Of a stretch of DNA of 64,000 nt, positions 1-11,131 are shown one piece after another. This DNA comes from Hydnum rufescens UP504 (taxonomy: Eukaryota > Basidiomycota > Agaricomycetes > Cantharellales > Hydnaceae). The stretch spans positions 134,283 to 198,282 of the forward strand of contig MU128913.1 of assembly GCA_014904985.1 (NCBI GenBank), in the 5' to 3' direction. The notes beneath the pieces were generated by a model. It saw nothing but the letters and a program-made list of their open reading frames with translations, made no database searches and was not told the origin of the DNA. Within the stretch, counting starts at the first letter, position 1; each line of letters begins with the position of its first letter. A program made the translations under genes and the position numbers.

Positions 1-196
1 GGAGAGCGATGGTCAAGAGGACCCGGCAGTTCCCAGTGCTTGATACCATACCTCATCGAATGAGCTGGCTTTCCCATAGACTATTTGATACCACTACAAT
101 GCTTCCACTGGGGAAAAATACTGCTTCCCATTCCATGTCTGAGGTGGACCAAAACCTAGGCCAAGGTAGTGGGCCTTTGGGGAGACGTCTGGCCCA

Positions 197-2168
197 TGGG
201 CATGTCCAAGCGCGATCTGGTGGTACAAAAGTATCATCTAATCAAGTGGATACTTTGCGTGGACAAACCCCAAGTGCACCTCCAGTATGTTATATGTTTA
301 GTTGACATGGATATATAATCATGACGTGCATACTCTTGTTGAATCTAAATCTATATCTTTACCATCTATTTAGAGCCATGCAGTAAAGCTAACTGGCATG
401 GGAGGGGTTGGAGATAATGCTGCTTATGATAACACAGATCCGCCTCGAAAGAAACCACGACTCGTGCCCACGAAAGGATCCATACTTTCACTCCCACAAT
501 TCCCGGCGTCTTCTGTATCTCCATCTGGCTCCAATATCGCATCGTTGCGTCCATCAGGACCTCTTCCCTCTCCACGTGAGACTATGCACGCGCCTTCCTC
601 ATATCAAGGGAATGGGACTAACACTCTGGGACGCCTCGGCACCAAAGTTGATGGACTTGACAACACCTTGAAGTGATTCCAGGAGAGGGTCGAAGTCTTC
701 CAGAAGATAATCAGTGCCATGGACAGCGAGCTAAAAACCCTTCAATCCTCGTTTAATGAAGAGAGGACCGCACGCATCGCTCTCGAGAAAAAGCTCAGTA
801 TTCTTGATGCCCAGATCCAAGAGAATGCTCGAGAGGATGAGCCTTACGTGTCCAGTGGAGGACAGGATATCCAACCCGTTATCCCGAAAGAAATAGTGAA
901 GGGAAAGACGAAGGGGAAGGGTAGGGCTGAGGATAAAGACCCCCATCGTGGAGATTTCCTTGTATGTACCCATCCCTTCAGAATATGAGAATCTGCTCAT
1001 CTGCTACATATTTTACTAAGGCCATCACATCGGCTGCATTTTACAAGATGATGGGATGCAAAGGTACCAAAGATCTCCTGGATCCGCTTCCTAATGGAGA
1101 TTATTGGATTGATCGTGACAGTGATGAATACCTTCGACCCAACTGGAAAAAGGATTGGAAGGGTGCCAATGATGCATGGGAATTTCCACTCATCAATTTT
1201 GTCAGGACAAACGGACCCACCTTGGCCAAACGACCTGGTTTCGATATGTCAGCATCATGCTTCTCAAACGCAGATATTGGGAAGAGGATTAAGGCCCTCT
1301 TTGTCGCTGCAAAGGCTAAATACATGCTATCGGATTCTAAGCATCGATGCTATCGCTCAAACTGGTCGACAGAATATAAGGAAAACAAGGGTGTGTATCT
1401 CCCTTTCCCCCTTTACTCCCGATCCACCGGACTTTCTGATGTGAAGAAATTAAAGAAAGCCCTTGAGCGCCGGGAGGCCCGCTCATCCACAAAATTTCAG
1501 CATCCTTCCTACAACTTTATGTTCGATGACGACTATCAGTCTACTGATCTATCGGACTCGAATGGAAATACATCAGCTCCTTGGACATCCTACCCCTGAG
1601 CATACATGACAGATGAAGTACGCTCATCCTCTTTGAATAGTAATGAGCATGACTCACTTGCAGACAGGCCCAGGGCTTCTTTGAGGAACTCGATGCTGCT
1701 GTTATTGAATGGCGAAACAAAACCAAACAGGAAACAGGTCAGAAGAATCCTACCATGCACCATGCACGACATCGTGACTTCATGCTTCTCAATCAATGCG
1801 ATATTCCAGTTGTTCCTGTCGAGAGGTCTCATAATCGCATCGCCCCTAGATTTGTGCATCAGGATTACCTTGAGGCTCACCCTGAACACCACACTCGAAT
1901 TGCTGATAACAATGAGGAGTGGAATGGCGAATCCGAAGAGCGCAGCCCCAACTCGGACAGTAGAATGAACAATCACTCAGAACTTGCTGGTCTCAATGAC
2001 GACGGTGGTGATGAGGGCGAGTCTCCACAGTCTGAGGATGATGAAGATCACACGAAGGAGCCCAATGACGATCACTACTATTATATCGATCCGAGCCTCA
2101 TGGATGAGACCTCGGAAGACGATGGAGAGATTCCTCAGTTCTATCGACTGAGTGGTGCATACAACTGA
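197..2168 (+). pseudogene. Unknown transposon-associated protein, spliced, with an in-frame stop
   Basis: I do not recognise this protein. The reading frame can be followed through several exons: one ending near 283, then about 376-961, 1021-~1590 and ~1664-2168. The intron at 962-1020 (GTATGT..AAG) joins two frames in phase 0, and the intron ending near 375 also restores the frame. The N-terminal part is basic and Ser/Pro-rich. Residues from about 719-850 form a charged, heptad-like coiled coil (AMDSELKTLQSS onward). A middle block, 1021-1500, is rich in W, K and D, and the C-terminus (1980-2130) is strongly acidic. A TGA at 674-676 interrupts the frame, while the same frame continues as coil on the other side, so this copy is probably dead. 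The 5' end is not clear and may lie outside the window. It lies tail to tail with a Tnp2 transposase, so a mobile-element origin is plausible but unproven. Confidence 0.5.
674..676 (+). other. In-frame TGA inside the unknown gene
   Basis: The codon reads TGA between ..DNTLK and FQERVEVF.., and both flanks are in the same frame with continuous coiled-coil character. A CGA arginine codon changed by one C-to-T step at a CpG would explain it. That ancestral codon is inferred, not seen. Confidence 0.6.
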
Positions 2169-2170
2169 TG

Positions 2171-2621
2171 AGGCCATGAATGACCTCAAGATCTTGCTAT
2201 CATCCTCACTACTTTCTCAGTCACAACATCTTTGTCCATTGACATCGGATTCTCACTCATGGCCTTGGCCAACTCATGGCTGTACTTGCTCACTTGCTCA
2301 TGGTCTCACTCAGTGTCACATTCTGCCTGCTTCTGGGTTCCTGTTGCTCGCTTTCAAATCCCTCATTGCTCCTGGTATTCTCTTCTTCTGTCTTGTTGCT
2401 CTGTTTGGTGGTCTCCAATTTCCTTGCACTCTCACTGCCAATGTCCTTATTCTTGTTCACTTAATTTTGAAATTGGGCTCATTTCCATATATATTTTGTA
2501 ATCAGCTAAAATGGCATATAGATGCTCATGCAAAACATATATATATTAAATAGGTTCTTGACCTTTCTAGTGAGGTGTGAGAGATGTTAGCATGGGATAC
2601 CAATAGCAAAAAAATGCAGTT
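2171..2621. other. Non-coding spacer between convergent genes
   Basis: This AT- and TC-rich stretch separates the ends of two convergent genes. It holds short AT runs near 2536-2550 (atatatatta). I see no conserved coding frame, RNA gene or clear transposon end in it. Confidence 0.5.
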
Positions 2622-5600
2622 TCAGTCTCTTACATGGTCATATGCGATTGTCACCCAATATTGGCCTTCAGGATGGGGCACAGTTGCCAAGACAAACAGA
2701 CCACTCAGACGATTCAATCCTACTAGCTCAAGTTTGCTGAGTTGGCCATAGACCCATGTGTGGATCCCAAGTTCAGAACCCCTAATTTTGGTGAGACAGG
2801 AGCAAGGCATAGGGAAACTAGTAACATACCACCATGACCATGGGAATTCTGGCACATCTTCATTCCATACAAAGTACTGCACCATTGCAAAGTTGGCAGT
2901 AATAATATCACCTGGATCTTGACAGTCCTGTGACAAACCTATGATGTAGACAATTTCAACTGGGATCCGGCCATCAATGTAGGCATATCGAGATGAGGCC
3001 CCTCGTGAAGTGGATCCAGCACCATATCGTGTCCCTTGTATTGTAACATAGTCATATGACCAGAATGATGTTGATAGAAGTGGTATGCCTTGATCATGCT
3101 GAGCCATATCTGAGATCAGTCTGAACTTGGGCAGCCAGATATCTTGTAATGTGTCCAGCACAATACGATAAAGTGGCTCCCCAATCTCATTCCCCAGCAG
3201 CCGCAGGTCGAGGCCATGACTACTCTTTGAGAACACAATATCATCTAGGAAGAATCCCAGTTAAAATTGAATATAGTGTGAACATGGGAGCATACCATTG
3301 TCATCAAGTGACATTGCTGCAATCATCTGCAGCAGTGTACCCCTCTTTCGGAACCCATCAACACCACCTTTAAGATGTCCATCAAGTAGCTCAATGACTG
3401 CTATATCATCAGCTGAAGGGTCCTCAAGCCCATGGAGATGGGTGTTCTGGGGAAAGTTGAAAGATGGATAGATGAATACAAAGTCATGATTAGAAACTCA
3501 CCAAGTCCTGCACAAGTCCACTTTTCACCCAAGAACGAAGGACTGTGCCTTCAACTTCACCTCCAGCATGCCCATTAGTATTGAAACGAGACAGTATCTT
3601 GTTATTCCGCTCAAAAGCAAATAGCCATGTTGCATAAGGTGGTCCATTTCGCAGGATGCCTTCAGGGGCAGGGTGATGAAGGAAGATGTGAAAATATGGG
3701 GTGAGGTGACAATTCATTCATGTCCATTCCTGAAAAGCTTGACTGCATAGGCTCTGGGCATGAATCACATCACCACAGCTCAGTGCCTGAGTGTTCAGTT
3801 TCCGGAGGCCAACAAGGGTCTTGAGAACTTGATCATAGTGTCGAGCAAAGTTACAGTTCATCTTTAGGTTTGTGACTCCAAGGATATCAATGTCAGTTGC
3901 CCAGGCCATCCAATTTAAGTATGTCCTCCGCCGAGCTTGAAATAATGTCTCCAGGAGATGGAGAGACTTTGCAACAAGGCTGCCAGGTGGAGGGATGTCT
4001 GCAGTCATGTTCGGTATGGTGCCGCATGCTGCCAGGCAACATATAAGTAGAGGGGTGCAATGAGTGCAAAAGTCCTCCATTGGTCTGCTTTGATTCATCC
4101 TCCACTAAGGATCTGGTCAAGCAGCATATCAGAATCATTCACATCACAGTTTTGGATACAAACATTGTTTGGCAGACATCCAATACCATGTGGCCAGACT
4201 ATTGTCTGCATCCATTCTTCACATTGAGGCAAGGGATTGTTCCCACATCCACGACAGTAAAACAAACCACCACCAAGCAAGATATTCCTAAATATATGGG
4301 GAAGTATCGCTGGGAGAACCAGAGTCTCAGGGAACAGCATGTAAAATTGTGAAAGATTACAGGTACACTCACTAAGAAACATTGCATGCATAAGGTCTAC
4401 TGGTGAATTTTTGGGGCCCCACTGTGCAAGGCCATCAAGCATTGAGAACCTTTTCCCATATTGCTCAAATAAATGAGTCTGTCCGGCTGTTGTCGATGCC
4501 CATTTTGAGAAGAATGCATGTTGAGCTCTCTCCATGTCATCATGACACTGAAATGCTGCAAAAATGAAAAGAATCTCATCAACAAATCCATAATTCCTAA
4601 CCAATATTGGACATACTACTTGAATCAAAGCCAGATGGGTCACTCATCGCCGAGAGATGCAGATTGCAGAATGAGCAAAAATGTTTGAGGTGGGAAAAAG
4701 AAGCGGCGCCAGCAATCTTTCGACTTGCCGGAAGATCTGATGCATTGACAAATACCTTGGCATGTACTTCCTGGAGGTGAGAAAAGCCATGAACCTTGAA
4801 AAAATGCCTTTTTGAGACAGTAAGGCGATGCGCATACGAAGTTCCAATGTAAGGCTTGCCTCGTTCAAGCTTCAGCATCTCCCGGACAAAGGGTTCGATA
4901 ATTTGGTTAAGCTGCTCAAGCGATGGCTCATTTGGTCCAGGTATCGTGGCAAGCAAGAGTGTTTCTTCACGCAGAAAGCGAATTCCATGAGGGAGATTAC
5001 CAAAGATAGCATATATGGCCCCGACACTGTGAGCATTGCCCCACTTGTTTGCCTGATACCTAGGTGCAATCAATTAGCTTCATACGAGAGGCAGGGACTA
5101 CAGTTTGCGGACCAATCAACATTGATTATAACAAATAAGCCACATGGGAGGGAGGCGAAGCGCTGACACTGTTGATGAACATCCACATCCTCGATCAAAA
5201 ACCCCCCAACACGACGTCGCTCCAAACGAGCCGTGGCTTCTTGCCAGCCCCAACCATCTGTGATATCGTGCAAAGGCTCATCAATGTCATGCATCGTGTA
5301 ATGTTCCACCTCGCTGACAGGAGCCGCTGCCCCAGGCTCGTCGCCTTCACATCTCCAGTGCTGGAACTGATTGTATTTTCCAGGCCTGAGAAGGATACGC
5401 TGGAGTGCAGGAATGATTGGCGCATACGAGAATAATTTAGTGGGTGTGCGCTTCGATTTGCCGGTGGCAACAACCTTGGTTGTCCAAAGAATTCCGGGAC
5501 AAGATAGGACGGTGCAAGCTGGCGAGTTGCTGAGCTTGAGGAGACTAAGCTCATGCCGTTTCCAGCACACATTGCACATCAGATAGTATACAATGAATGG

Positions 5601-6591
5601 CTTGGTACTGATTCCAAGGCGCCGCTCGACAGCAGGCAGATTCAGGGCCATCTCATCGAGACCTATAAACTCAATGCTGTGTTTGGTATATATAGACTCG
5701 AAAAGGGCATGCTGGCCGACAAGGAATTTGTGAACCGTAGCATCGGGAGCGCGATCGAACATGGACATTACGAAGGCACGAATATATGCATTCCGAATCT
5801 CAGGAGCCTTGGCGAATGCTGGGGGGATTGTATCTAGCTCCTGCACGGCTTCGAGAACATCAAAATCATCGTCAGCACAGATATTGTCATTCTTGATGAA
5901 CAACGGATCATCCTCCAAGTTTATATCAGGAGAGTCGTCGTCATCCTCTCCTGCTAATCCATGAGTTCCAGTTGCTTCGAGGGTATCAAAGTATTCCGGA
6001 TTGGGGATAGGCATTGTGCAGACGTCATTTTGGGAATAGCTTTCATATTCGTCGAAGTCTTGGGGCGGATCATCGAGCGCATAGGTGCCATTGGGTATGG
6101 ACAGAGATGCCGGGTCTTGCTGGCCATCTGGCTCATCTGCCTGCGAAATATCTCCGAGCTCATCTGTATCAAACTTTCGAAGTCACTAGCCATTCCTCAG
6201 TGGATCCGATTTATAAAAAATGCTAGCCTGCTTCAGGCTCCAAATCCCAGGTTCTATCATGGTCAACTAGGCCGTCGGGTATGGATTCTGAGCTGGCCTG
6301 GTGCCCCCTGTTAGGATGAACACCGAGACGCTCCTGTTCACGTATTTCATCTTGTTCTTTTCGTAAGTGAAGGATGATATTGGAAGGAAGTCGGAACTGG
6401 CGCGAGCCATCGGGCAGCAAGCATGACGAACAAGGGCACGGTTGCTTCTTGCGACCCTGATGAGAGGATAGGCATTCACTGTACCAATTGATGAAAAGAG
6501 GCAAAGGACATGGCGCATATGCCAAATATGACTCACCATTGTAGAAGAAGCACGTCCTGTTGCTGCTTATAAGCGACAAATGAACGAACAA
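2622..6591 (-). mobile_element. Tnp2-type (CACTA/EnSpm-like) DNA transposase gene, spliced
   Basis: The pieces, read right to left, follow the layout of basidiomycete Tnp2 transposases. The N-terminal exon (6591-6223) has the cysteine-rich CPCSSC element. The exon 6014-5070 has a second zinc-type cluster (CNVCW..CPGIL) and then LFVIINVDW, the usual site of the first catalytic Asp. The exon 5073-4597 has SVGAIYAIFGNLP, IPGPNEPSLEQLNQ and DLPASRKIAG, all hallmarks of the family. Further exons (4643-4095, 4098-3718, 3717-3490) end in the GPPYATWLFAFERNNKI..NTNGHAGGE block, and 3236-2622 is the C-terminal region. Exon frames join only approximately by eye, so I cannot say whether the gene is fully intact. 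I could not find convincing CACTA..TAGTG terminal repeats, so the outer limits of the element are unknown. The product would cut and paste the element in the nucleus. Confidence 0.8.
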
Positions 6592-7211
6592 ATCTCTGAA
6601 CTCAATGTGGCAGAGGCGGGTAATCCCGGTGAGGCGGGAAATTCGCTAAGTCCTTTTCTGTGTTGTATACGATCAAGACACCTTTCATATATTTTTGATG
6701 CGCACATGCGCGCGTGGCTACATATATATACGCAACGAGGATATGCAAAAGACTAGGGAAAATTAAAAATTTGAGAAAAACATGCAGTTTTTACTGAATC
6801 TTTTGCATCAAGATTCAACCCCGTTTTGCTGTGCTCAAAACCAAAATGTGTAACCAGATTTATAACGGGAACTACAGCGGAGCACGGCCAAAGAAATCTG
6901 AATTCAAGGCCACAGCGACTCGAAACCAAAGCCCAGACTTGACAACGCCGATTCAAACACGAAATAGGCCCAACAAAGGCAGGGGCCACCACGTCACAAA
7001 CGGATGGATCTGCCTGTCTTCCCCAGTAACACTCCACCGTACCCGGCCCAGTCTCAAATATCAAAGGGTTCCACAAGATAGTGCCGACATATATGTCATG
7101 GATCATCCCACAGAACGTACCACTCTTATGAGGGCCATGCAGCACAGGGCTATAAGCCAAGACCATCCGCCTCTGTTTGAGCTCGTAGCGCTTCCTCGTG
7201 CTGCCCCATGC
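6592..7211. other. Spacer containing a duplicated 3' flank
   Basis: This lies between the transposase 5' end and the stop of TPR copy A. The part at 6983-7166 recurs at 12691-12846 beside copy B. The remainder is AT-rich, with no recognisable gene. Confidence 0.5.
6983..7166. repeat. Duplicated 3' flank of TPR gene, copy 1
   Basis: This segment aligns by eye with 12691-12846. Shared words include acggatg, ccccagta, cacc, cccagtctc and ctcttatgagg. Each copy lies just past the stop codon of a TPR gene (7212 and 13032), so the duplicated unit included downstream sequence as well as the gene. Many substitutions separate the two copies, so the duplication is not recent. Confidence 0.65.
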
Positions 7212-7359
7212 CTAAATGGCAACGTGAAAGCCTGGACAGTGCTGACGCGAAAGCTTTAGCAAAGACGGCAGGGCGTTCTGCCGCGAGGGTCGTAGCAAGT
7301 CCACCGTTTCTTGAATTACCGGAAGAGCCTCAGGCATACGACCAAGATTAGAAAGAACG

Positions 7360-9740
7360 TGGAAGAGGTTGGAGAGTGAACGCGCTAGCTTGGAATTAAA
7401 GATACTGGGTCGATCCGCCGCAAGCGGACGGTAAATGCTCAATGCTTCTTCGATGGCTGCAAGCGCTTCCTCATGGCGACCAAGTTCCGAAAGACGACGG
7501 GAGACATTGCTGAGAGAGTTGGCAAGATTTGAGGGGAATGCATCGGGTCGATCCGCGGCCAGCGAGCGGTATATGTTCACGGCTTCCTCATTCTTCTCAA
7601 GTGCCTCCTTGTGACGCCCAAATAGTGACAGATGGACAGAGAGGTTGCCGGCAGAGCGGGCGAGGTGCGGACGAAATACATCTGGTCGATCTGCCGCCAA
7701 TGGGCGGTAAATGCTCTCGGTCTCCTCACTCACTTTGAGGGCTGCTTCACGGCGGCCTAATTCCAAAAGAAAGACAGAGAGATTGCCAAGAGAGTTGGCA
7801 AGGTCTGGCCGAAACACATCCGGTCGATCTATAACCAGGAGCCGATAAAGGCCCACAGACTCCTCGCTCGCCTTGATTGCTTCTTGAAGACGGGAAAATT
7901 CCGAAAGAGAGACAGAGAGGTTGCCTAGACAACGAGCGAGATCTGGACGGAACACATCTGGGCGACCCTCGGCCAATGAACGGTAAAGTCTCATCGCCTC
8001 CTCACTCGCCTCAAGTGCGTCCGCATGGCGACCAAATTCTGTAAGGCGAGCGGAGAGATTGCTGATTTGGCGAGCAAGATCTGGTTGGAATGCATTGGGT
8101 AGATCCACAGCCAACGGGCGGTATATGCTCATGGCCTCCTCACATGCACCAAGTGCTTCTCGATGGCGACCGAATTCGGAAAGATAGAGAGAGAAGTTGC
8201 CCAGAGAGCGAGCGAGATATGGAAGGAATACATCTGGTTGATCTGTTGCTAGTGTGCGATAAATGGCCAAGGCTTCCTCAGTTGTCTTGAGGGTCTCCTC
8301 GCGCCGCCCAATTCCTGAAAGGCGAATGGAGAGGCTGTGAAGAGAGTCAGCGAAATCTGATCGGAATACCGGTCGATCCGCGGCTAGCGGGCGGTAAATG
8401 TTCACAGCCTCTTCATTTGCCTTGAGCGCTTCCTCACGTGGATCAAATTGCGTAAGATGAGTTGCGAGGTGACCAAGGCAGTGAGCAAGATCTGAGAGGA
8501 ATACATCGGGTAGACCCGTCGCCAACGGGCGGTAAATCTCCACAGCCTCCTCACTCGCCCTGAGTGCTTTAGTATGCCGGCCAAGGTCCGAGAGATAGAT
8601 AGAAAAGTTGCCTAATGAACGAGCAAGATCGAAGCGGAAGGCTTCTGGGCGATCAGCCGCTAGCAAGCGATAAATCCCCACAACCTCCCTCAGTAGCCTT
8701 GAATGCTTCCTCGCGACGGCCAAAGCCTGAAAGACGAATGGAGAGGTCGCCAAGTGAGCGAGCAAGAAGTGGTCGGAATACGTCCGGTCGAACGTCCGCT
8801 AGTGGGCGATAGATACTCACAGCCTCCTCGCTATTCTGGAGGGCTTCCTGACGGCGGCCAAAGTCCCAGAGACGCACAGAGAGATTGTGAAGAGAGCGAG
8901 CGAGATGTGCACGAAACACATGCGGTTGATTCGCCGCTAGTGGGCGATAAATGCCCACCGCCTCCTCACTCGTCTTGATCGCTTCCTCATGCCGGCCAAA
9001 TTGAGAAAGATCAGTGGAGAAGTTGTCAAGAGAGCGAGCGAGATGTGGACGGAATACATTTGGTCGGTCTGCTGCTAGTGGACGGTGAATGGTCAGGGCT
9101 TCCTCACTTGCCCCGAATGCTTCCAGATGGCGGCCAGATTCCGAGAGACGGGTGGAGAGATTGTTAAGGGATCGAGCGAGATATGGGCGGAACATCTTGG
9201 GTCGATATGCCGCCAGCAGGCGGTAAATACTCACGGCCTCCTCAATCACTTCGAGTCCTTTCTTGCGGTCCCCAAATTCCAAAAGATCAATGGCAAGATT
9301 CTCAAGGCTGCGAGCGAGGTGTGGACGGAACACATCTGGTTGTTCTTTTACTAGTGAGCGATAAATTTCCACGGCCTGTTCAATCGCTGTGAGTGCTTCC
9401 TCATGAAGACCACACTCCGAACGGCAAGCAGACAGGGCGATGAAAGAAGAGGCAAGATCCGGGCGGAATACCTCCGGTCGATCTGCTACTAGTGAGAGGT
9501 AGAGGTAGAGGCGTATGGCCTCCTCGGCCTTGCGGAGGGCTTCATCCTGGCGGCCAAGACGCAAAAGAGCCCTGGAAAGCTCGGTGAGAGAAGCGGAGAG
9601 GCCTGATACGTCCTGTCCCGTCCGGTGCAGGGTAACTGCGGTGCTCTGCACCTCAAAGGCCTCATCCCAAAGACCCAAGTCGGACAGATTCAACGATAAT
9701 TGGCTCATTTTGTCGGCCAGGGTGGCTACGTCGAGTTCGG
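7360..9740 (-). repeat. Array of ~18 tandem 138-bp (46-residue) TPR units
   Basis: The repeat unit is 46 residues (138 bp): helix A with SLGNLSxRLSELGRxEEAL, helix B with EEAVxIYRPLA, and a loop with DRPDVFRPDLA. The period is longer than the classical 34-residue TPR and matches the 40-odd residue kinesin-light-chain-like TPR forms. Repeat 10 is one residue shorter (RPVFRSD, missing the Asp of RPDVF). The outer repeats at both ends are more degenerate than the central ones. Confidence 0.8.
8687..8689 (-). other. One-base frameshift (CCC for CC) in copy A
   Basis: The + strand reads acaacctccctcag here, whereas the aligned site in copy B (about 14522-14535) reads acaacctcctcag. The extra C puts repeats 8-18 out of frame with repeats 1-7. 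The translated repeat continues perfectly if one base is removed. Confidence 0.75.
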
Positions 9741-10149
9741 CCTGCGCAGTATTATGCAACTCGTTCAAAAGCTCCAATGTGGTAGACACCGTTTCGCGAA
9801 ATTGGTCGGCAGGATCCCCGCTCTGTGGCCAGTGAGTTCGCCATCCTATAGACCGTTCTTGGTTTTCGGTAGGGACAGAAATATCCGGTAGAATACTGTC
9901 CACTTTCACCGTAAGCTCGGAGATCTGTGTGGTGAGATCTGAAACATCATGGTCCTGCCCAGTTCGCAGTACAGTCATTGTTGGAGATCTGTTAGATTTC
10001 TCATGAGCATAATCAGGTATTTAGTTCAAGAATGGCAGGTACCTTGAGTCAGGGGGCGCTGGGGTTGCCCGTAAACCTACGTCTTCCAAGCGAGCCTGCA
10101 CAGCCACTGCAATCTGCTGGAACAATGTCTGACCCACTGGACTCTGGAA

Positions 10150-10300
10150 AAAGTCTTGGACGCTCTGCAAAGTCACTGATGGTGGTGCTGACGATAGTGC
10201 GGCAGACGGTGGTGCGGCAGACCGCAGTGTCGCGGACCGCGGCATCGCGGACGGTGATGCCACAGACGACGGTGTCGATGGCGAAGCCCCCGACGAGAGT
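10150..10300 (-). repeat. Low-complexity Ser/Pro/Ala linker insertion, copy A only
   Basis: The linker exon of copy A holds a run of near-repeated short units (gtgcggcagac, gtgtcgcggac, gcatcgcggac) encoding Ala/Pro/Ser-rich sequence. The matching place in copy B (about 16000-16050) lacks most of it, so the array expanded in copy A or was lost from B. Confidence 0.6.
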
Positions 10301-11131
10301 CCCAATGGGTCTTGTCCGTCCTCTCTCCGAGTCATTAACGCAGACGCAGACGGGCCAGGAAACATGATTGTTTCTATTCTGTCCGCGAGATTGGATGCTC
10401 TCATAGATGCCACAAGCTGAACGATATTATCAGGGAAGCTCTTGCTTCAGGAGAATGAGCACGTTGAATAGACACTCACATGATGGATATTTAAGCAATC
10501 AGTCAGATTCTCTCCGTGCATCAATAGTCCGATCTTGATTTCTTCACGCTTGAGAAACCTATCGAACGGGCCCAATTGAGACCAACGCTTTACATCGGTT
10601 TTGATTGCCTTCAAGTGACTGATAAAAAAGAAAAAAGATAGGTTTGAGCACCCACAAAAAAAAAGGGCAAGGATTATTGTAATGGGCAGCACACCTCTTT
10701 AAAGCAAACAGCCTTATAGCGGTCGGTGAACCACCAGGAATTGGAACATTGCTCCCTTTCAGCTCATTCACAAAGGAGTCGAGAAACATCATGACGCGGA
10801 AGAGAAGGCGCACACATCCCTCTTTTCCGTCGCGCATAGTCTTAACGATCTCACTTATTTCTGATGCGACATCGAGGACTTGAGTCACCGGGCCTACTAG
10901 TATTCCTGGTAGAGCCGGAATGTGGACTCGAATCGAAGCCGCAGCGAGCGCAGAATTCCATCCGGTGCCAGCATGATCATGCAGGTAATCTGGGTACGGT
11001 GGCTGGGGTCTGCTTGGTGGATACGTTGGTTGAGATCCGACTGGAAGATCAGGGCTGGGGTGTGGCCGCGGTGGAGGTAGAGGTGGACCCGGAAGCGATA
11101 GAATCGCTAGGTGGGGGTGATGGCGATGGGT

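Larger units (their letters stand above)
7212..11131 (-). pseudogene. TPR-repeat protein with HeLo/MLKL-like N-terminal segment, copy A (frameshifted, 5' truncated)
   Basis: Exons read right to left. E1 (to about 10704) encodes IRVHIPALPG..TQVLDVASEISEIVKTM, then a helical stretch resembling the N-terminal bundle of MLKL/HeLo-type fungal proteins. E2 (~10619-10482) is also helical. E3 (10413-~10038) is a Ser/Pro/Ala-rich linker. E4 (~9990-7212) carries about 18 TPR repeats of 46 residues with the core ARSLGNLS..LSELGRHEEAL and EEAVxIYRPLAADRPDVFRPDL. No P-loop is visible, so this is not a NACHT or NB-ARC protein as written. A single extra C at 8687-8689 shifts the frame inside repeat 8, and the first exon breaks off at about 11131 against TPR sequence of the middle copy, so its start is lost. 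A signalling or self-recognition role is inferred only from the architecture. Confidence 0.7.

Noticed and set aside
2200..6900. CACTA..TAGTG ends for the Tnp2 element
   Set aside because: Isolated CACTA and TAGTG words occur, but no pair gave a longer inverted match with a target duplication.
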